From Membranipora membranacea (Eukaryota > Bryozoa > Gymnolaemata > Cheilostomatida > Membraniporidae), in NCBI GenBank assembly GCA_914767715.1, contig OU612068.1:33110001-33170000 (forward strand): 60,000 nt of DNA, given 5' to 3'. Shown here one piece after another: positions 1-13,103 of this stretch; position 1 is the first letter of the stretch, and the number at the start of each line of letters is the position of its first letter. The notes below the pieces were generated by a model. The model made no database searches. It saw only the letters and a program-made list of their open reading frames with translations, and was not told the DNA's origin. The position numbers and the translations under genes were made by a program.

Positions 1-3000
1 ACAGCGATCCAGTTTGAGCACTCCGAGTCATTATATCCGTATCTAGTAAAAGCCCTTAGTTTGACACAAAACTTTCTGTTTCTTCTCAAAGGTCCATTAC
101 AGGTGAATTTGGCATCATCTGAACATAAATTATGAGTAAAAATTTCCCCCCTAATATTCTGCCCCCAAATTTTGCCATAACATCTGCGGCATGTTATGGA
201 AAACACTTCCAGGATGATATTGTCTGCCAAATAAAATAGTGTAAAATATCAACTGCTGAATTGAATTTTATATTTGAGTTCGTAATAATTCTTTGTGCAT
301 TCTGTCCAAATCAGCATCAAATTCAGTCCAAATACTCAGTAAATAAAGTTTTACTTACATTTCTCACAATTTTTCTCTATGCCAATGTGGAAATGAATTT
401 TCTGCTCAGGCAGCTGCTCCACGCTAGGGAAGTTAGAATATATGGATTCTCTCCAGATACTTGTGTTAATTCCGTTACCTTCACTGTAGTCGAGCTGTGC
501 ACCTGGGCTCTCACCAATCAGCTCATTACATTCTACGAGTATATAACATGGTATATTAGACTGGGTAGCAAATTGAACCGGGTAGCAACTGGAGTCGGGT
601 AGCAATTGGATGAAGCTTATCTATTTTGCTTGCATTTGTACTGGATCCCACTGGTAAGCCGCCAGCAAAAAGTCGACTGATGACAGGTAGCAGGGAATCT
701 ACTGCAGAAGTGGGCAGGTTGTCTCAAACTAACAGGTACAGATACAGGTGGCAATCATAATATACCTCAAAACACTTATACTGCATTATTACCACTTTTC
801 AACTCATTTTCCTAAAAGAAAACTCTGAAACAGTGTCATGATATTCAGGTTTTGCAAACAGTATATTATATCTTTCACTTTTTGTGGGGTCATAAATGTT
901 GCAAACAGGAAACACATAGTAAGCTGGCCATGTGATGTATTTATATTTGGTGAAGACTTCTAGCTCCCTCCATGTGTACAGAGTCTCAGGAAATCTGTCA
1001 TGGTAACCTTCTCTATACATTAAAGTATCGGACACATGCCATGGGTGAACCTGTAAATCATAACAAACGTAGTCCCGTACCGTGTATAAAGCTTCATATA
1101 CACTGCCCATTTTCCCATCAGATTTTGCTTTGGGGGCAAGCAAAAATCTGAGATTTGTGACATGTCACAAAACGCTGATTTTTGGGTGTTTCAAATGATA
1201 AATTATAACATAAATCTGATGGCAAAATCTCAAGGAAAAATCTGCAATGTAAATGCAGCTTCATAATTAATGTATCATGTCAAGGTACTATATGAAATAG
1301 AGGACTGTGCTGCACCTAAAGAAGTACGTGTTATCAATAGTCATATACATGTAGATAAATTCCAGATCCATACAATTGATTGCCTACTCTTCTTGGTTTT
1401 GGCAATCGATGGTAGTTACCACTAACCTCTTTTACTATGATAGTGAAGCCAATTATTGTTCCATTCTGTTCAGAAAACATGTTTCTGTCAAATTCTACAC
1501 CCATCCTGAAACAGAAAGTTTAAGAAGAAAAACTCACCAACCAATTATGGAGTAGGAAAAGGAGCGCACATTTACTTTCATATATCAGCCAAGCCCCGTC
1601 ATCAGGAAAAGTTAATAAACCATTCTCCTATTATCACATTTTTATATATAATATATATAATGTTAATTGCATCCATCACAAGCTGTTATGTTGAGATAAT
1701 GATCTTACGAGTCGGGACTGCCGGAGGGTAACGCTGTTGGTCTCTTCCTTGACCGCGGTAGAAGATGAAGAGGTATAATATTAGGGAGATTAGCCTCCTG
1801 CACTGCTCCGAGGAACGGCAGACCACCACCTGTGTACAGCTCTCGAGCCACCTCGTTAGGCGGCCACATCTCAGTCGATACTTTAGTTTGACCTGAGAAC
1901 ACAAATCCAGCGTATATAGTGTAGCATCATTACACCAAGGGTTAGAATCACTCTTTGATAATATAGTGATATCTATGCTAAACTTAAAACATGGTATGAG
2001 AGAACGACCTTATTACAGACTAAGAAACATGATTTTGTTTGACATTTCATACAAGGGAACTCTGGCTATAGGATAAATACAATATGGCATGGCCGACAAC
2101 GATAACTTACTGTGCAGCTTGTACTGATAGATATACTCTGGATGAGTGTGGATGAACACTCTGATGAGACCGGATACTTACTGTGCAGCTTGAACTGATA
2201 GATATACTCTGGATGAGTGTGGATGAACACTCTGATGAGACCGGATACTTACTGTGCAGCTTGAACTGATAGATATACTCTGGATGAGTGTGGATGAACA
2301 CTCTGATGAGACCGGATGCAGATGTTATCTTTTTGAACGTGTATGAGTGACCTTTAAAAAATATACAAGATAATAGGGTGAACATTATTGAATGAGGGGT
2401 TTGTGCTCCAGAAATTGGGGCATGCAACTCCAGATGGTCAGATAATCAAATTACGCATAGCTTCTTAGGTAACTTACTGAATCATTATTCTACACCATAA
2501 TCCGTATGTTGGACATTAAGAATAACTTCCTTTGTGACTTACTTATCAGAGCGGATACATTTTGGATATAAGAGTAAGTACCATCCTTATTCACATATCC
2601 AGGATTGCCCATGAACTCGATATTGAATGTTGTTTGGATACCCTTATACTTCTCGGACATGATCCACTGAGCCTCCACAGCATACGGCTTAAATGTTCTC
2701 ACAATGAAATCACTGGCTATTTTTGCAGCTGCAAATAAACGTGATCAATTTTATTATTAAATGTCAGAAACCGCTGTTAAGATCACACGTACTGTATGTG
2801 ACCATATGAGCAGGCAGGATGCAGTTGGTAGAAACATCTTTACTATCAACTGGAAAAAGATATCATTGCTCATTGCTTGACCTACCCTCAGATAGGTTGT
2901 AGTCACTTACGTTCACATGATGGAGCAGACCCGTTCCATGTTCCTTGTGATGTACATCGTATCCACTGTTTCTCTAGGCCTCCCCCTGTGAGTACATGTT

Positions 3001-6000
3001 GAGGTACACATGTGTATGTCACTATACCTCCGTACACATACTTAGTACCCTCCTTAGTCACATTACTACCTGATCCTGGGTCTCCACACACAACCTCTGT
3101 AAGATGAGCAAAAAGTCCATCAGCTTGTGCATAAATAATAAAGCAACAAAACCATAGCGTTATCAGAATTTTTGGCAAAAGAAACTGGATGATGCTGGTA
3201 ATAACTTTTTTAGCCTCGTTAGCCAGCTTAATGAGTTGTGCTTTGTGTTTGTGTATATTGGCCACAAAGAAAATCGGTAATCGGTAATCATTTTCCTAAA
3301 CCGCTAATATTCGGGTGGCACCATAATTAATCCTGCCAAGACGTTTGCTTAATTCAAAGTATAATGTAACCTTATGAATTAGATCAACAAGATAACTGCA
3401 AATTTTGCTTTGAGCACACCAGAGTTGAGATGTTTACTCACTAGAGCAGTTTAGCGCGGTATCATTCCAGGCAACAATGTCCTCCCCTTCTGGTAGCTCA
3501 CAGAGTAGTCTTCTCCTTGTTATGGTGTTACTGAATATAAACCCTCTCTTACAAACATAATCAATTGTGTCTCCGTATAGAAAACTGCGCCCTATACGAT
3601 TCTCAACATTGATCCCAGGACCTACAAATTATACGGAGTCTTCTAAAAGTTAACTACCACCAATTATTTAAAGCTATCTTTTATTAAAAAATCGCTTAGT
3701 CTCAGCTTTCATTTGTGTCGGTGGAAGTATGTTTCAAAATGCACCCATTTTTATTTACTGCGCAAAAGATTCAGCAGTTCAAAGTAAATCTAATAGTAAA
3801 TCAGGTAATGATAACCCAAATTATATGCTCATTTAGGTCAAAAAGTTTGTCCCAAACACCTTGTTTAGATACAATCACTTTATCAATATAATACAATACC
3901 AGACCTGGATCACCGCATGATTGTTTCTTGCAATGATCAGGAGAGTATCGATCTTTCCAGTCGTTGTTGGCTCCGCATGTGAATGTGTATTTCAGAATTA
4001 TTCTTTCATCATTTTCCAAACCAGTGTTAACTTGATAACCAACTGAGCAGTTATACAGTGCTTCATCAAGATACTCTCCTAGAAGATATAAGGACAATAC
4101 GTCAAAATCAACAGCTTATCAAGTTTTCTCCCCTGTATTGTCAAAGGAAATGAAAGACATCCATGTGATTGAGTATACCAATGTTGAGTACAGGTTTTTC
4201 AGATCTCAGATATTTACAGTATGTATCAGAACTAACCAAGTATGTTGGGGTCGTAGGGGTCAGAACCGCCCACCCACAGAGAGTTTGTGATTGGTAGAGG
4301 AGGAGGGCCGAGACACTTAACAGGTTCACATCTATCAGGGTGTAGCGTTGTATCCGTGATGCCTCTCTTCCAGTCACCGTTATACATACAGGTAATATTA
4401 TAGTCTATTCTATCGTTGACTCGATAGCCTGACTTGCAGAAATATCTGAAATAAAAAGCAAAATGAATCCTCGAATAACTATCCAATTGCGTAATAACCT
4501 TTTGTCATCACATTGATGGTAAGTTCACTGAAAGATATCTGCTCTATAAAAGTCAACTTGATCAATTGTTCGAAACAGGATGGTAATAACTGGAGAAGAG
4601 CTCACTGATATATATCCTTATAGAGATCAGTGTCGTTATCGGCCTGCTCCCATCCCCAGCTCTCGTGTGATGCCTCGTCCGGGTGTCTCACATAATCCCG
4701 CTCAATATTCCTTGTGTCATACTCTACATCAGCCAACTCTGTTCGATCTCCAGCCTCACACACTGCAGTGGGTAAGAGTAGAGAGAGAAACTGATGGATT
4801 TAGGTCACAAAATAAACAACTCTTTACCCATGTGGCTGAATTTAATCAACTCAAGCGGGTAAACGCCAAATCAGAGTATCGTCTTAGAATTTGCTCAAAT
4901 GCATGAAATCCGTTTGATACCACTCAAGTCATCTCATGGTAAAAATGTAAACTCACCTCTGGCAAAACATTGTAGAGGAGGCTGATCCCATTGACCATTG
5001 TCACAACGTAATAGCCCTCCCTGATTAGCGTTGGCTGTCTTTCCAACAGCAAAGCCATATAAACAATCATAGGTGATAGATGACTCATGGTAGTATATGG
5101 TCGTTGGATCTGTTTTTATATAATATGAGTAGGTACCATTATCTGTAAACAAAGGATTATCACACATAAGCTACGGGTCAAGCTGATCATAATACTAAAA
5201 TGAGGATATTACAAAATCACCGTTGTGGCCTGAAAACCTATACTCAAACTTTGCATGGTAAACATGCTTACACATAGACCTAGAAGTTGGTGCGAAAAAA
5301 AACAAAACACAATCTTCACCATGCGACCCGCAAATCACACAGTGTTAGATAAAATAGTGGACTAACATTTTTATTACCGATGTAGAATATAATGGATATA
5401 ATATACATATATATATATATATATATATAATATAATAATGTCTCATATAACCATCCATAGAAGAGCCCACATACCCGGATCTTCACATAGTTTAGGAGAG
5501 CAGGGTGGAGCAGTACCAGGCTCAGACCAGCTACCATCGAGCTGACATGTTATATTCTTCAGATCTCTCCCATCATCATGCTCATACCCTAAGTTACACT
5601 CATAGGTGTAATAATGTCCAGGTAAGAGAAACACCGTCTCATTAGTGATGGACCGGTATGATATGGCAGCATTAGGAGCTTCTCCTGGATCCTGGCAGCA
5701 GTGACTGGGATTGAAATGAAAGCAAATTTTCTGAGAGCTATGTCACCAATTTAACTGTCACGTCAGCTTAATTGAAAGATTTTTCCTATTGCAAAGTCAC
5801 CACACTCTTACACACAACGGCCAGCTTTGGAAAATTGAAAAAATATTTATCGCATGAAAATCATATATGCTGTTTTTGACACTTTTCATCGCAAGCTATT
5901 TTTTCATCTAAAATCACAGTTCCGAACAGCTCACTGCTTGGCACTATACATGCGTAATCCGAGTAAATAAATTGGGAATGATTTTGCCCAAATGCAAGAC

Positions 6001-9000
6001 CAAAACAGCAAGGATTTTGAGCAAAGTGAGAGAAGACGATTTAGCACAAAAATCATAAATCAAGCCAATAGTAACTATATTCTTACCTTTTCTCCGTAAC
6101 TTCTCCCTCACAGGGATCTCCCCCACAAACAGGTACTGGATTATTACACACATGGCTCCTCTCCCTGATAAAGTGACGATCACAGGGAGTCCACTCTGTC
6201 CACTCGGACCAGTTACCATGTACCTTCTGTCTCAGAGTCTTACACACAAACTCAAACTTGTTATCACATGTCTGATTGGTCCATTTCCACTCACCATCGC
6301 TGAACCATCAATAATAATTTGGTTTGAATTGATGAGGGGGTGATAAGACAACAGAAAACCGCTGAGGGAGCTTTATTTATGTTATATGAATTTGATTATA
6401 TGTATTGTATTTTAGTAGTTGTCTCCTTATTTCCCATGGTTAGATAACCCTCGCAAAGTATCATTATTAATATAATTATTGTTAAGGCTATCAGCTTAAC
6501 AAACACTGTTATTGACGACATTTCCCCATGACACTTTAAACAAGCTTTATTTAAATGTAACTTGACTCTAATCTACCTGATCTGAGAATCCATCTACCTG
6601 TAATTGGCAGCTATACACAAATCTCTGTGATAATGCTGATCATATGCTCCACCCTCGTCCCAGTTCTGATAGTCAGTGAGCGGAGTGGTCCGTGTCTCAG
6701 TCAGGTACCAGTTAAACGATGTCTCTGGAATTATAATTGAGACAATTATTCTTCTGTAAGTTGCAAATTGGATAACCATTTAGGAGAATCCATAGCACAT
6801 CTTGTTGACATGCTTACTACAAGCCCTAGTCTCGACAGGATTTAAAGTATTTACCCTCTTTTTTCTTCTTGCCGGCCAACCACAGTACGCTTCTCTCTGC
6901 CTGGGGTTCTAGGATGTTAAACACTAAGAAGTTAAACTCCTCATCGTTGGTGAGATAGAGCAGTGATCCCTCACATATCTCAGACGCCTCTTTCCAGGTC
7001 TTACCGAGATGGTGAAGTCGGTAACAGTGATCTGTACCGCTGGTCTCCTCCTCATTTAAAGGGTAATGTACCCTGAAGGTAGAAAATGACTTGAGTATTA
7101 TTTTGGAGTGATTCAAACATATTATTTCAGCTTGTCTCTGTTCAAACTGTCTAAATCTTTAATAAGCTTATGATCAGTCTTGAGTTTGTCAAATACTCAC
7201 CAATCTAGTAGGATATATTGGATAGGTTCACAGACCGCTTTAGTGTTTGGGTCAAAGTCAATGCCCACCCAGGCATCGCTGTCAGCACAGCGTAACGTCA
7301 CACTAGTCTCATTGTTCTTCGGTTCTCTAAACCCAGGCTGACAACGATATGTCACAACGTCTTGGAACTTGGTTCCTGTGTACTAAAAAAAATCGGAAAT
7401 TGGATTTGATTACATTGCGACTTTATTGAGCCAGTAAGTGTGTTAACTGCCATTGCCTGGTTCTCGTTAAGAATTTTTTTCATGTATAGAGACAGATAAA
7501 CACCTGCAGAAAATTTTACCTCATCAAAACTTATAGCATTGAATATATGGTTTGCACTTTTTTGATTATTCTTTTCCTTTTCAAACCTCCTTTCATTATA
7601 AAACTTTTACCTGTGGAGCAAGCGCATGTACCCCAAGGGGTGGGATACCACATTCTACAGGCACACACTGTTTTGTAGCTGTAGGAGACCAAACACCTGC
7701 CCCTTCCTCTCCCATCACACACTTGATAGTTGTCATGTGGTAGCGTGTCTCTGGGTGTACAAAGCCATTTTGACAGTTGAGTTCCGCTGTCTGGTTCTCG
7801 GCGGCTCGCTCTGGTCCAAACTAAAGATATCAGTGTATATGAGAGTATCAGATACGGTCAATAAGATGAAAAGACAGCAATCCATATAGGAAAGGAAGAC
7901 AGAAGGTATAACAGCTATTTATATGCCATTTTATTGTAATATACTCATTTACTTTTGACACTTTTTGTCGACACCACCACCGGTACTACACTGTGGGGAG
8001 TGAAATCACAGCATAATAAATATTTAAACATATCAATATAACATGCACTATCATACAAGTCAGGGTCAGTTCTGTCCGCTCTGTCGCACGGTCACATCAA
8101 TATGAATAAGTCTAGTTCTTACTACTGGCGATCAGACATGCTGACTAAGATTTTACCTGATTGAGATAGTAGCCATCGATAATAACATTATCCAGCATAG
8201 GGCAGCATGCTTTTGTCTGAGTTTGAACAGGTAATCCGCGCAGCTCACAGTTATCTGTCAACCGAAAAACATTGGGTGAAATTCACTGGTTTTTTTTCGA
8301 AAAGAAGTGATGCAGAGATGATCAGCGTGAAAAATATGTCAGTATCTAGACACTTAACTGGATAGCGTCATTCAATATACATAATTCATAAACATTGATG
8401 CCATTATCTAATTTTCCTTGGACAATGAAATGGTCACAGAATTCCACTCATAACCCTCAAGACCGTCAGCTAAAGAATCCGTGATAGAATTATTTGCAGG
8501 TGAAAAACCAAGGAGTTGCCAATTCTGTTTCCATAGCACTGCTCTGGTGAATTACAAACCGTTGCCAAGTTAAATGAGATATTGTAGTGAAAATAAAACG
8601 GCAGCAGAGATTTGATTTGTTAGGTTTTATTTGATGCTTAGCAAACAACAAGGTCTTGACGTGAGCCTAGTCAAGAGGGTATTTCCAATCTACCCAAGGA
8701 AATGTCAACGATGAATGCAACACCTGAGATAATCAGTCCTCTTTGTTTTAGTTTATGTAATATACTCACAGCCGTAGCACATCCTCTGTCTGTCGGATGT
8801 AGTAGAATCTGCTTTCTGGCAATTATTTTCCGACCACGGCTCCCATGTAGACCAGTACTCAAAATCTATAACATGAAAATTAAGTCCATCTTTGATGTGT
8901 TGACCAAGGTCCCCCACATGTTGTTTTTCCATTCTCAGTGTTGAAGCCAATTAAAGTAAACTTAGATTGATCATTTTTTGTGAGTATTTAAATAATATTC

Positions 9001-9951
9001 CAACCATGGTTGATAAATGAAATTATATGTCATTTACTTGGATGATTGGAGTCTCTCTTTTCACACATGTAACTTTTCACTGGTTCCAGGTTTGATGTGC
9101 ATAACACTTTTTTGAGTAACCCGCTGACTGTCTTTGAGCCGGCATTCCAGCTGAACTGGATCGCCATACAGCCAGAAGACTCTGTGGGAACCGCCGAGTC
9201 TATTGGAAGCTTTGCGATGGGTGTCCATTTGCTGCGGGGTATTATCACACTGTTCTCGGCATTCATCCAATAGACTGAAATAACAGATTATTAGTATCAG
9301 GTATAATACAGCATTCACTTGACGTTGGTAGAAAGCTATTGTAAACAGTTGAGTATAATGTCAGCGAAGTAATACAAAATTTAATGCAACTCCTATAGCA
9401 TGCAGATTTCAACGCAAGGATTGCAGGCTTGAAGCCAAACCACCCGCCTGTCGTGGGACCTAGAAATCAGACTTACTATCCTCATCTTTGTATTTCATTC
9501 CTATCCAGTACAAGTGCATTGAAGCTTGTTCGCCGTTGATATTCAGTTTTAGGTCTAATGTCATCAGATCCCAAAGTGTTTGTGCCTCATTTGAAGATGG
9601 GAAAATTACCAATGAGCCACCATACTGCCTGCATGACTGCTGAGCGGTATCAAAATCTATTGCGCCTTCATTCCATTTCTATAATAATAAGACATTGCTA
9701 AAATACAATTCACTAAACACAACCATACTCAATACTATAATACAGGATCCTCAGGTTTGTAATGGTGTAAGTACAACATTTGCAAAAAGGCTTAACGAGA
9801 TAGGTTGTCCATGCAGCTTACACGACATTATTTTTACCTTCCAATATCTGCTGCCGAATCGGGTGATAGGAATGTCATTATCGTACTGAGATGTGACTTG
9901 TAAGACTAAAAATAGAGCAACAAACACTATACTGTGAGAAAAGTAGTTCAT
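1..9951 (-). CDS. Modular cell-surface receptor (C-type lectin, TSP1, sushi/CCP, FN3-like), 3' partial
   Basis: Multi-exon gene starting at ATG 9951 with a signal peptide (hydrophobic run IVFVALFLVLQV) and continuing off the left edge. Exons in order, approximate except the first four: 9838-9951, 9477-9678 and 9038-9274 (C-type lectin domain with a W-x-G core and closing Cys); 8770-8865 (thrombospondin type 1, WSTWEPW); 8160-8255 and 7953-7990 (Cys-rich linkers); 7612-7820 and 7200-7385 (sushi/CCP); 7077-6855, 6725-6598 and 6300-6220 (second C-type lectin); 6220-6088 (second TSP1, WSEWTEWTPC); then sushi exons near 5700-5476, 5145-4960, 4445-4245, 4083-3890, 3622-3440 and 3101-2913, with an unassigned Cys-poor exon near 4755-4585. 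Below 2730 the exons (1505-1424, 1061-800, 577-355, 133-1) read like the membrane-proximal FN3 region of receptor tyrosine kinases/phosphatases (CNGPL...VKLRAFTRYGY). Adhesion or ligand recognition at the cell surface is likely. The cytoplasmic domain is outside the window, so kinase, phosphatase or no enzyme all remain open. Frame across the exons between 2730 and 1700 is not resolved. Confidence 0.82.
2106..2316. repeat. 71-bp tandem repeat x3 spanning an exon-donor junction
   Basis: Three nearly identical 71-bp units begin at 2106, 2177 and 2248. On the minus strand each unit carries the end of a receptor exon (coding for ...YIYQFKLH in one frame) followed by a GTAAGT splice donor, so one donor has become three. 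The unit is not a multiple of three, so use of the downstream donors would change the frame. Confidence 0.85.
5405..5432. repeat. (TA)n microsatellite in receptor intron
   Basis: Pure alternating TA run within an intron of the receptor gene, upstream (in gene sense) of the sushi exon near 5145. Confidence 0.85.
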
Positions 9952-11740
9952 GATGCAGAATGTCTAAATGTTAGATTACTGTATGCAGTGCATAACGCTA
10001 CGAGTAACATCTCCTAAGCTGCCACAATAACATCTATCGCTCGATGTAGCGAAGACAGACAACTCTCCACTTAATCATTTGCATGCATATGCAAGAAATC
10101 TTACTACTCCGTGGCATTGTTGACCAGTTCTATTGCTAATGTATACCATATAGGCTTTAACTAAATATTAATAAATATGATGCCGAAATGCCTTCCTGTC
10201 TGGACGATCACATAACCAAACCTGTCAACATTCTGAGAGTCTTCCAAGGGGAGGAAGGGGGTGAGGTTGTGTTAGGAATGGGGTTATGCCGCTCTTGCTG
10301 ATGCCTCGTGCGAGAAGAATTTTTATGCACAAAACAGTATTAGGCTACAGATGGTCTGAAAGTGCATTTCAAGAACAGTATTTTGAGACAATTATTTTAC
10401 ATTTATTCATCAGTGGCAGGAGGGGAGGGGGGGGGGGACAAAGATTCCCTATAATTATAACTTTCTCATATTAACAGGACCTCTTTGTCTCCAAGGTAAG
10501 CATGAAAATTGAAAGAGCTGATAAAATCTTTTGTTTTTACATGACTTATTGGCAAACTGGGAGAATACAGGGAGTTTTTTTTCTAAACAGGGAATAAGTA
10601 GCCTGGGCAAGCTGTCAGGAGTGGTTGAGTGGAGAGGGGGACAACCTGGAAATAAATGAAAGAAAATAATTCGCAATAGTTGTGAGTTTGGATTAAACTA
10701 ACAGAGATATTTGTGTTAGTTGGCTCTTTATCGTAAATCAAAATTTATGAAAATTATAGACAGGTATGTGTTGTGACCTTGAAGAGGCTAGGGACAGGCT
10801 AGGGAGTAGGGCTCATGTCATTGGAGGTATAATAAAAACAAGCAAGGAAACCAAAGAACATTGCTAGGCTGCACTACTCGTTGTAAACAAATCCAATCGA
10901 TAGCTCACTTACGGAGGGAAGTAGGAAACCTTAGTTTAGAAGGTAGGAATAGTTCTTCTTAGTTTCTTCTGGTGTATCTTGTGGCAGGCCAATGATAGTG
11001 AGATAGTTGCTTCTCTGTCAAAAGCTCTGCGCCGTGTGTAGCTATCTGCTACATGATGGTGACACATCGATGGATAATTATTGTTTTAGAAATAAGTTGG
11101 GCTTTCTATGCTATTTATTTTAGTGTTGCTAAGTGAATATCAAGCTTGATACCCCAGTGGTGGATATATTAATTGGTCTGGGACATTTTGGGCCCTGATC
11201 GTTACACAAGCTGATCATAAGATACCCAAATTGAATCTTGAGTTACTGGTCTCCCTCTACTCAACAGCTTACAATACCAACTATTCAACTTTACGATGGT
11301 AGCTTTGTTTTTATAAGGGTGCTGTGTGTTCAAATGGTGCTAATCAGATCGAGCTTGTGGTTCGGCTCGGGGCTGACCCCGAGGCTTTGCAAAATTCTGT
11401 TAGATTTTGTTTTGAGGCTAATTTCAGTTTATTTTACTTTCACAGATGCAGAAGAACAAACAGGAACTGGGCGTGTATTTCGTTATAAGACTTTTTATTA
11501 CTGTTCATGAATGATAATAAAATGATACATGTAAAATATATTGATAATATATTATTTGGTGTCTGTACTGTCTTTCTTGATCTGTGTTGGCTCTTCAGTC
11601 TTTATTCTCCCTTAACTGCAAAAGAGAAGCAAACCTTGAATACAAATAATATGATTCAACTCGGCTATATTCATACGATATAAGTACAGTGATTCCAGTT
11701 TGTAAGGTCAAAGGACTGAGATAAAGATCTCACCTGCTTT
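9952..11740. other. Intergenic region 5' of the receptor gene
   Basis: Presumed promoter side of the minus-strand receptor. There is a poly-G tract near 10424-10437. I see no convincing exon; open frames here are short, lack splice context and resemble no family I recognise. Confidence 0.5.
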
Positions 11741-11754
11741 GCTTAACCTCTAGA

Positions 11755-12105
11755 GAGGCAATTCCTAGATTTCTGATACCTCAGCATTTCCTCTGGGATT
11801 TTGCAACCTCAGGATTTCCCCTGGAATTCTGCTACCTTGGGATTGGACACGGTCTCGTACCTCAGGATTTATCCAAGGAGTAAAAGAGTCCTTTACTCCT
11901 TGATTTAACCTGGTCTCTTACCTCAGGCTTTCACCTGGTCTGCTACCTCGGGATTAAACCCGGTCTCGTACAGCAGGATTTAACCTGGTCACTTACCCCA
12001 GGCTTTCAACTGGTCTGGTACCTCAGGATTTAACCTGGTCTCTTACCTCAGGCTTTCACCTGGTCTGCTACCTCGGGATTAAACCCGATCTCGTACCTCA
12101 GGATC
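11755..12105. repeat. 25-bp minisatellite with three alternating monomer types
   Basis: About 14 tandem copies of a 25-bp monomer of the form GGATTTAACCTGGTCTCTTA + CCTCA. From about 11900 three variants alternate (GGATTTAACCTGG..., GGCTTTCACCTGG..., GGATTAAACCCGG...), giving an order close to A-B-C-A-B-A-B-C. Copies left of 11900 are more diverged. There is no long coding frame through the array. Confidence 0.8.
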
Positions 12106-12649
12106 TGAAGGTCTGCTATATGCAATACTATGTATCGGCCACTAGTTCTGCTCTGGTCGGATTGCCTAGATTTAGCTGCTGGCTAGCAAATCACAATCCA
12201 AGAATACCTCAGAGTGCGGTCCACAATCTCCTGTTTATGACAAAACAGACGGTGGGCTGCCCCTAAACAGGGACGCAAGTTGCCCAAAGTCCTCTTACTG
12301 AGAGTGTGATACATCCTAGACTAGAAATGCCGCGATCATAAATGCCACAAAACTTCACGGTTGTGGATGATAAACACTGAGGTTGTCGATTGAGTTTACA
12401 ATTGATGGCCAATTGGCGATGTCATTACAAGTGCAAACTAAAATGGCTGTCCTTTCCATGCCACCTATGAGGTAGACAGCCGGAGTCTCGTTGTCCTATT
12501 ATGTGGCAGAACTCCCCCACAATTATTTTCAGTGAATACAGCCATAGAATATAACGTAACAAACATGTTATAATTGTGGTATATTTACATATATTATATA
12601 AAAATAAGGGCTCCTCCCCATGCTCCCTCCTTGCTTTTTTAATCTGGCC

Positions 12650-12715
12650 GGAAATTTAACTTGGGCTGAGATCAAACACTCCCACCGCTCAGCCACTCTG
12701 GGCCGCTTAAGCTTG
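12650..12715 (-). mobile_element. tRNA-derived SINE-like fragment
   Basis: The reverse complement contains an A-box-like TGGCTGAGCGG followed about 15 bp later by a B-box-like GTTTGATCTC, the spacing and order of an RNA polymerase III tRNA promoter of Leu/Ser type with a very short anticodon region. No full cloverleaf can be drawn, so this reads as a SINE head rather than a gene. Confidence 0.35.
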
Positions 12716-12898
12716 CAAAGCTCAGTGCGAAATAATCCAGGTGGTTCAATTTAATGATGTAGTTGGTGAAAGTAGCAATAAATAGGTATACCAAAACAAA
12801 ACAAGTTAAACCACCAAGTAGTAAAAGAGATGATATGTAAATGAAATCTGTCTTCACAGGGCCTCTCGCGCAACAAGCATGTTAAAATTGGTGGTATA

Positions 12899-13103
12899 TT
12901 TATATATAAGTGTACATTGTATATAATTGTATATAATTGTATATAATTGAATATAATTGTATATAACATATAATTGTATATATCATATAATTGTATATAA
13001 TAATCTATTGTAAATAATTGTATATATCATATAATTGTATATAATAATCTATTGTAAATAATTGTATGTATTATGTAATTGTATATAATATATTATATAT
13101 ATA
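12899..13103. repeat. AT-rich tandem repeat (TATATAATTG-like) left of the retroelement
   Basis: Repeated TATATAATTGTATATAAT-type units run directly into the reverse-transcriptase frame. The same repeat type resumes on the right side at 14520. Confidence 0.85.

Noticed and set aside
11238-11510. Plus-strand open frame upstream of the receptor
   Set aside because: No domain, no Kozak or splice context and ordinary intergenic composition.
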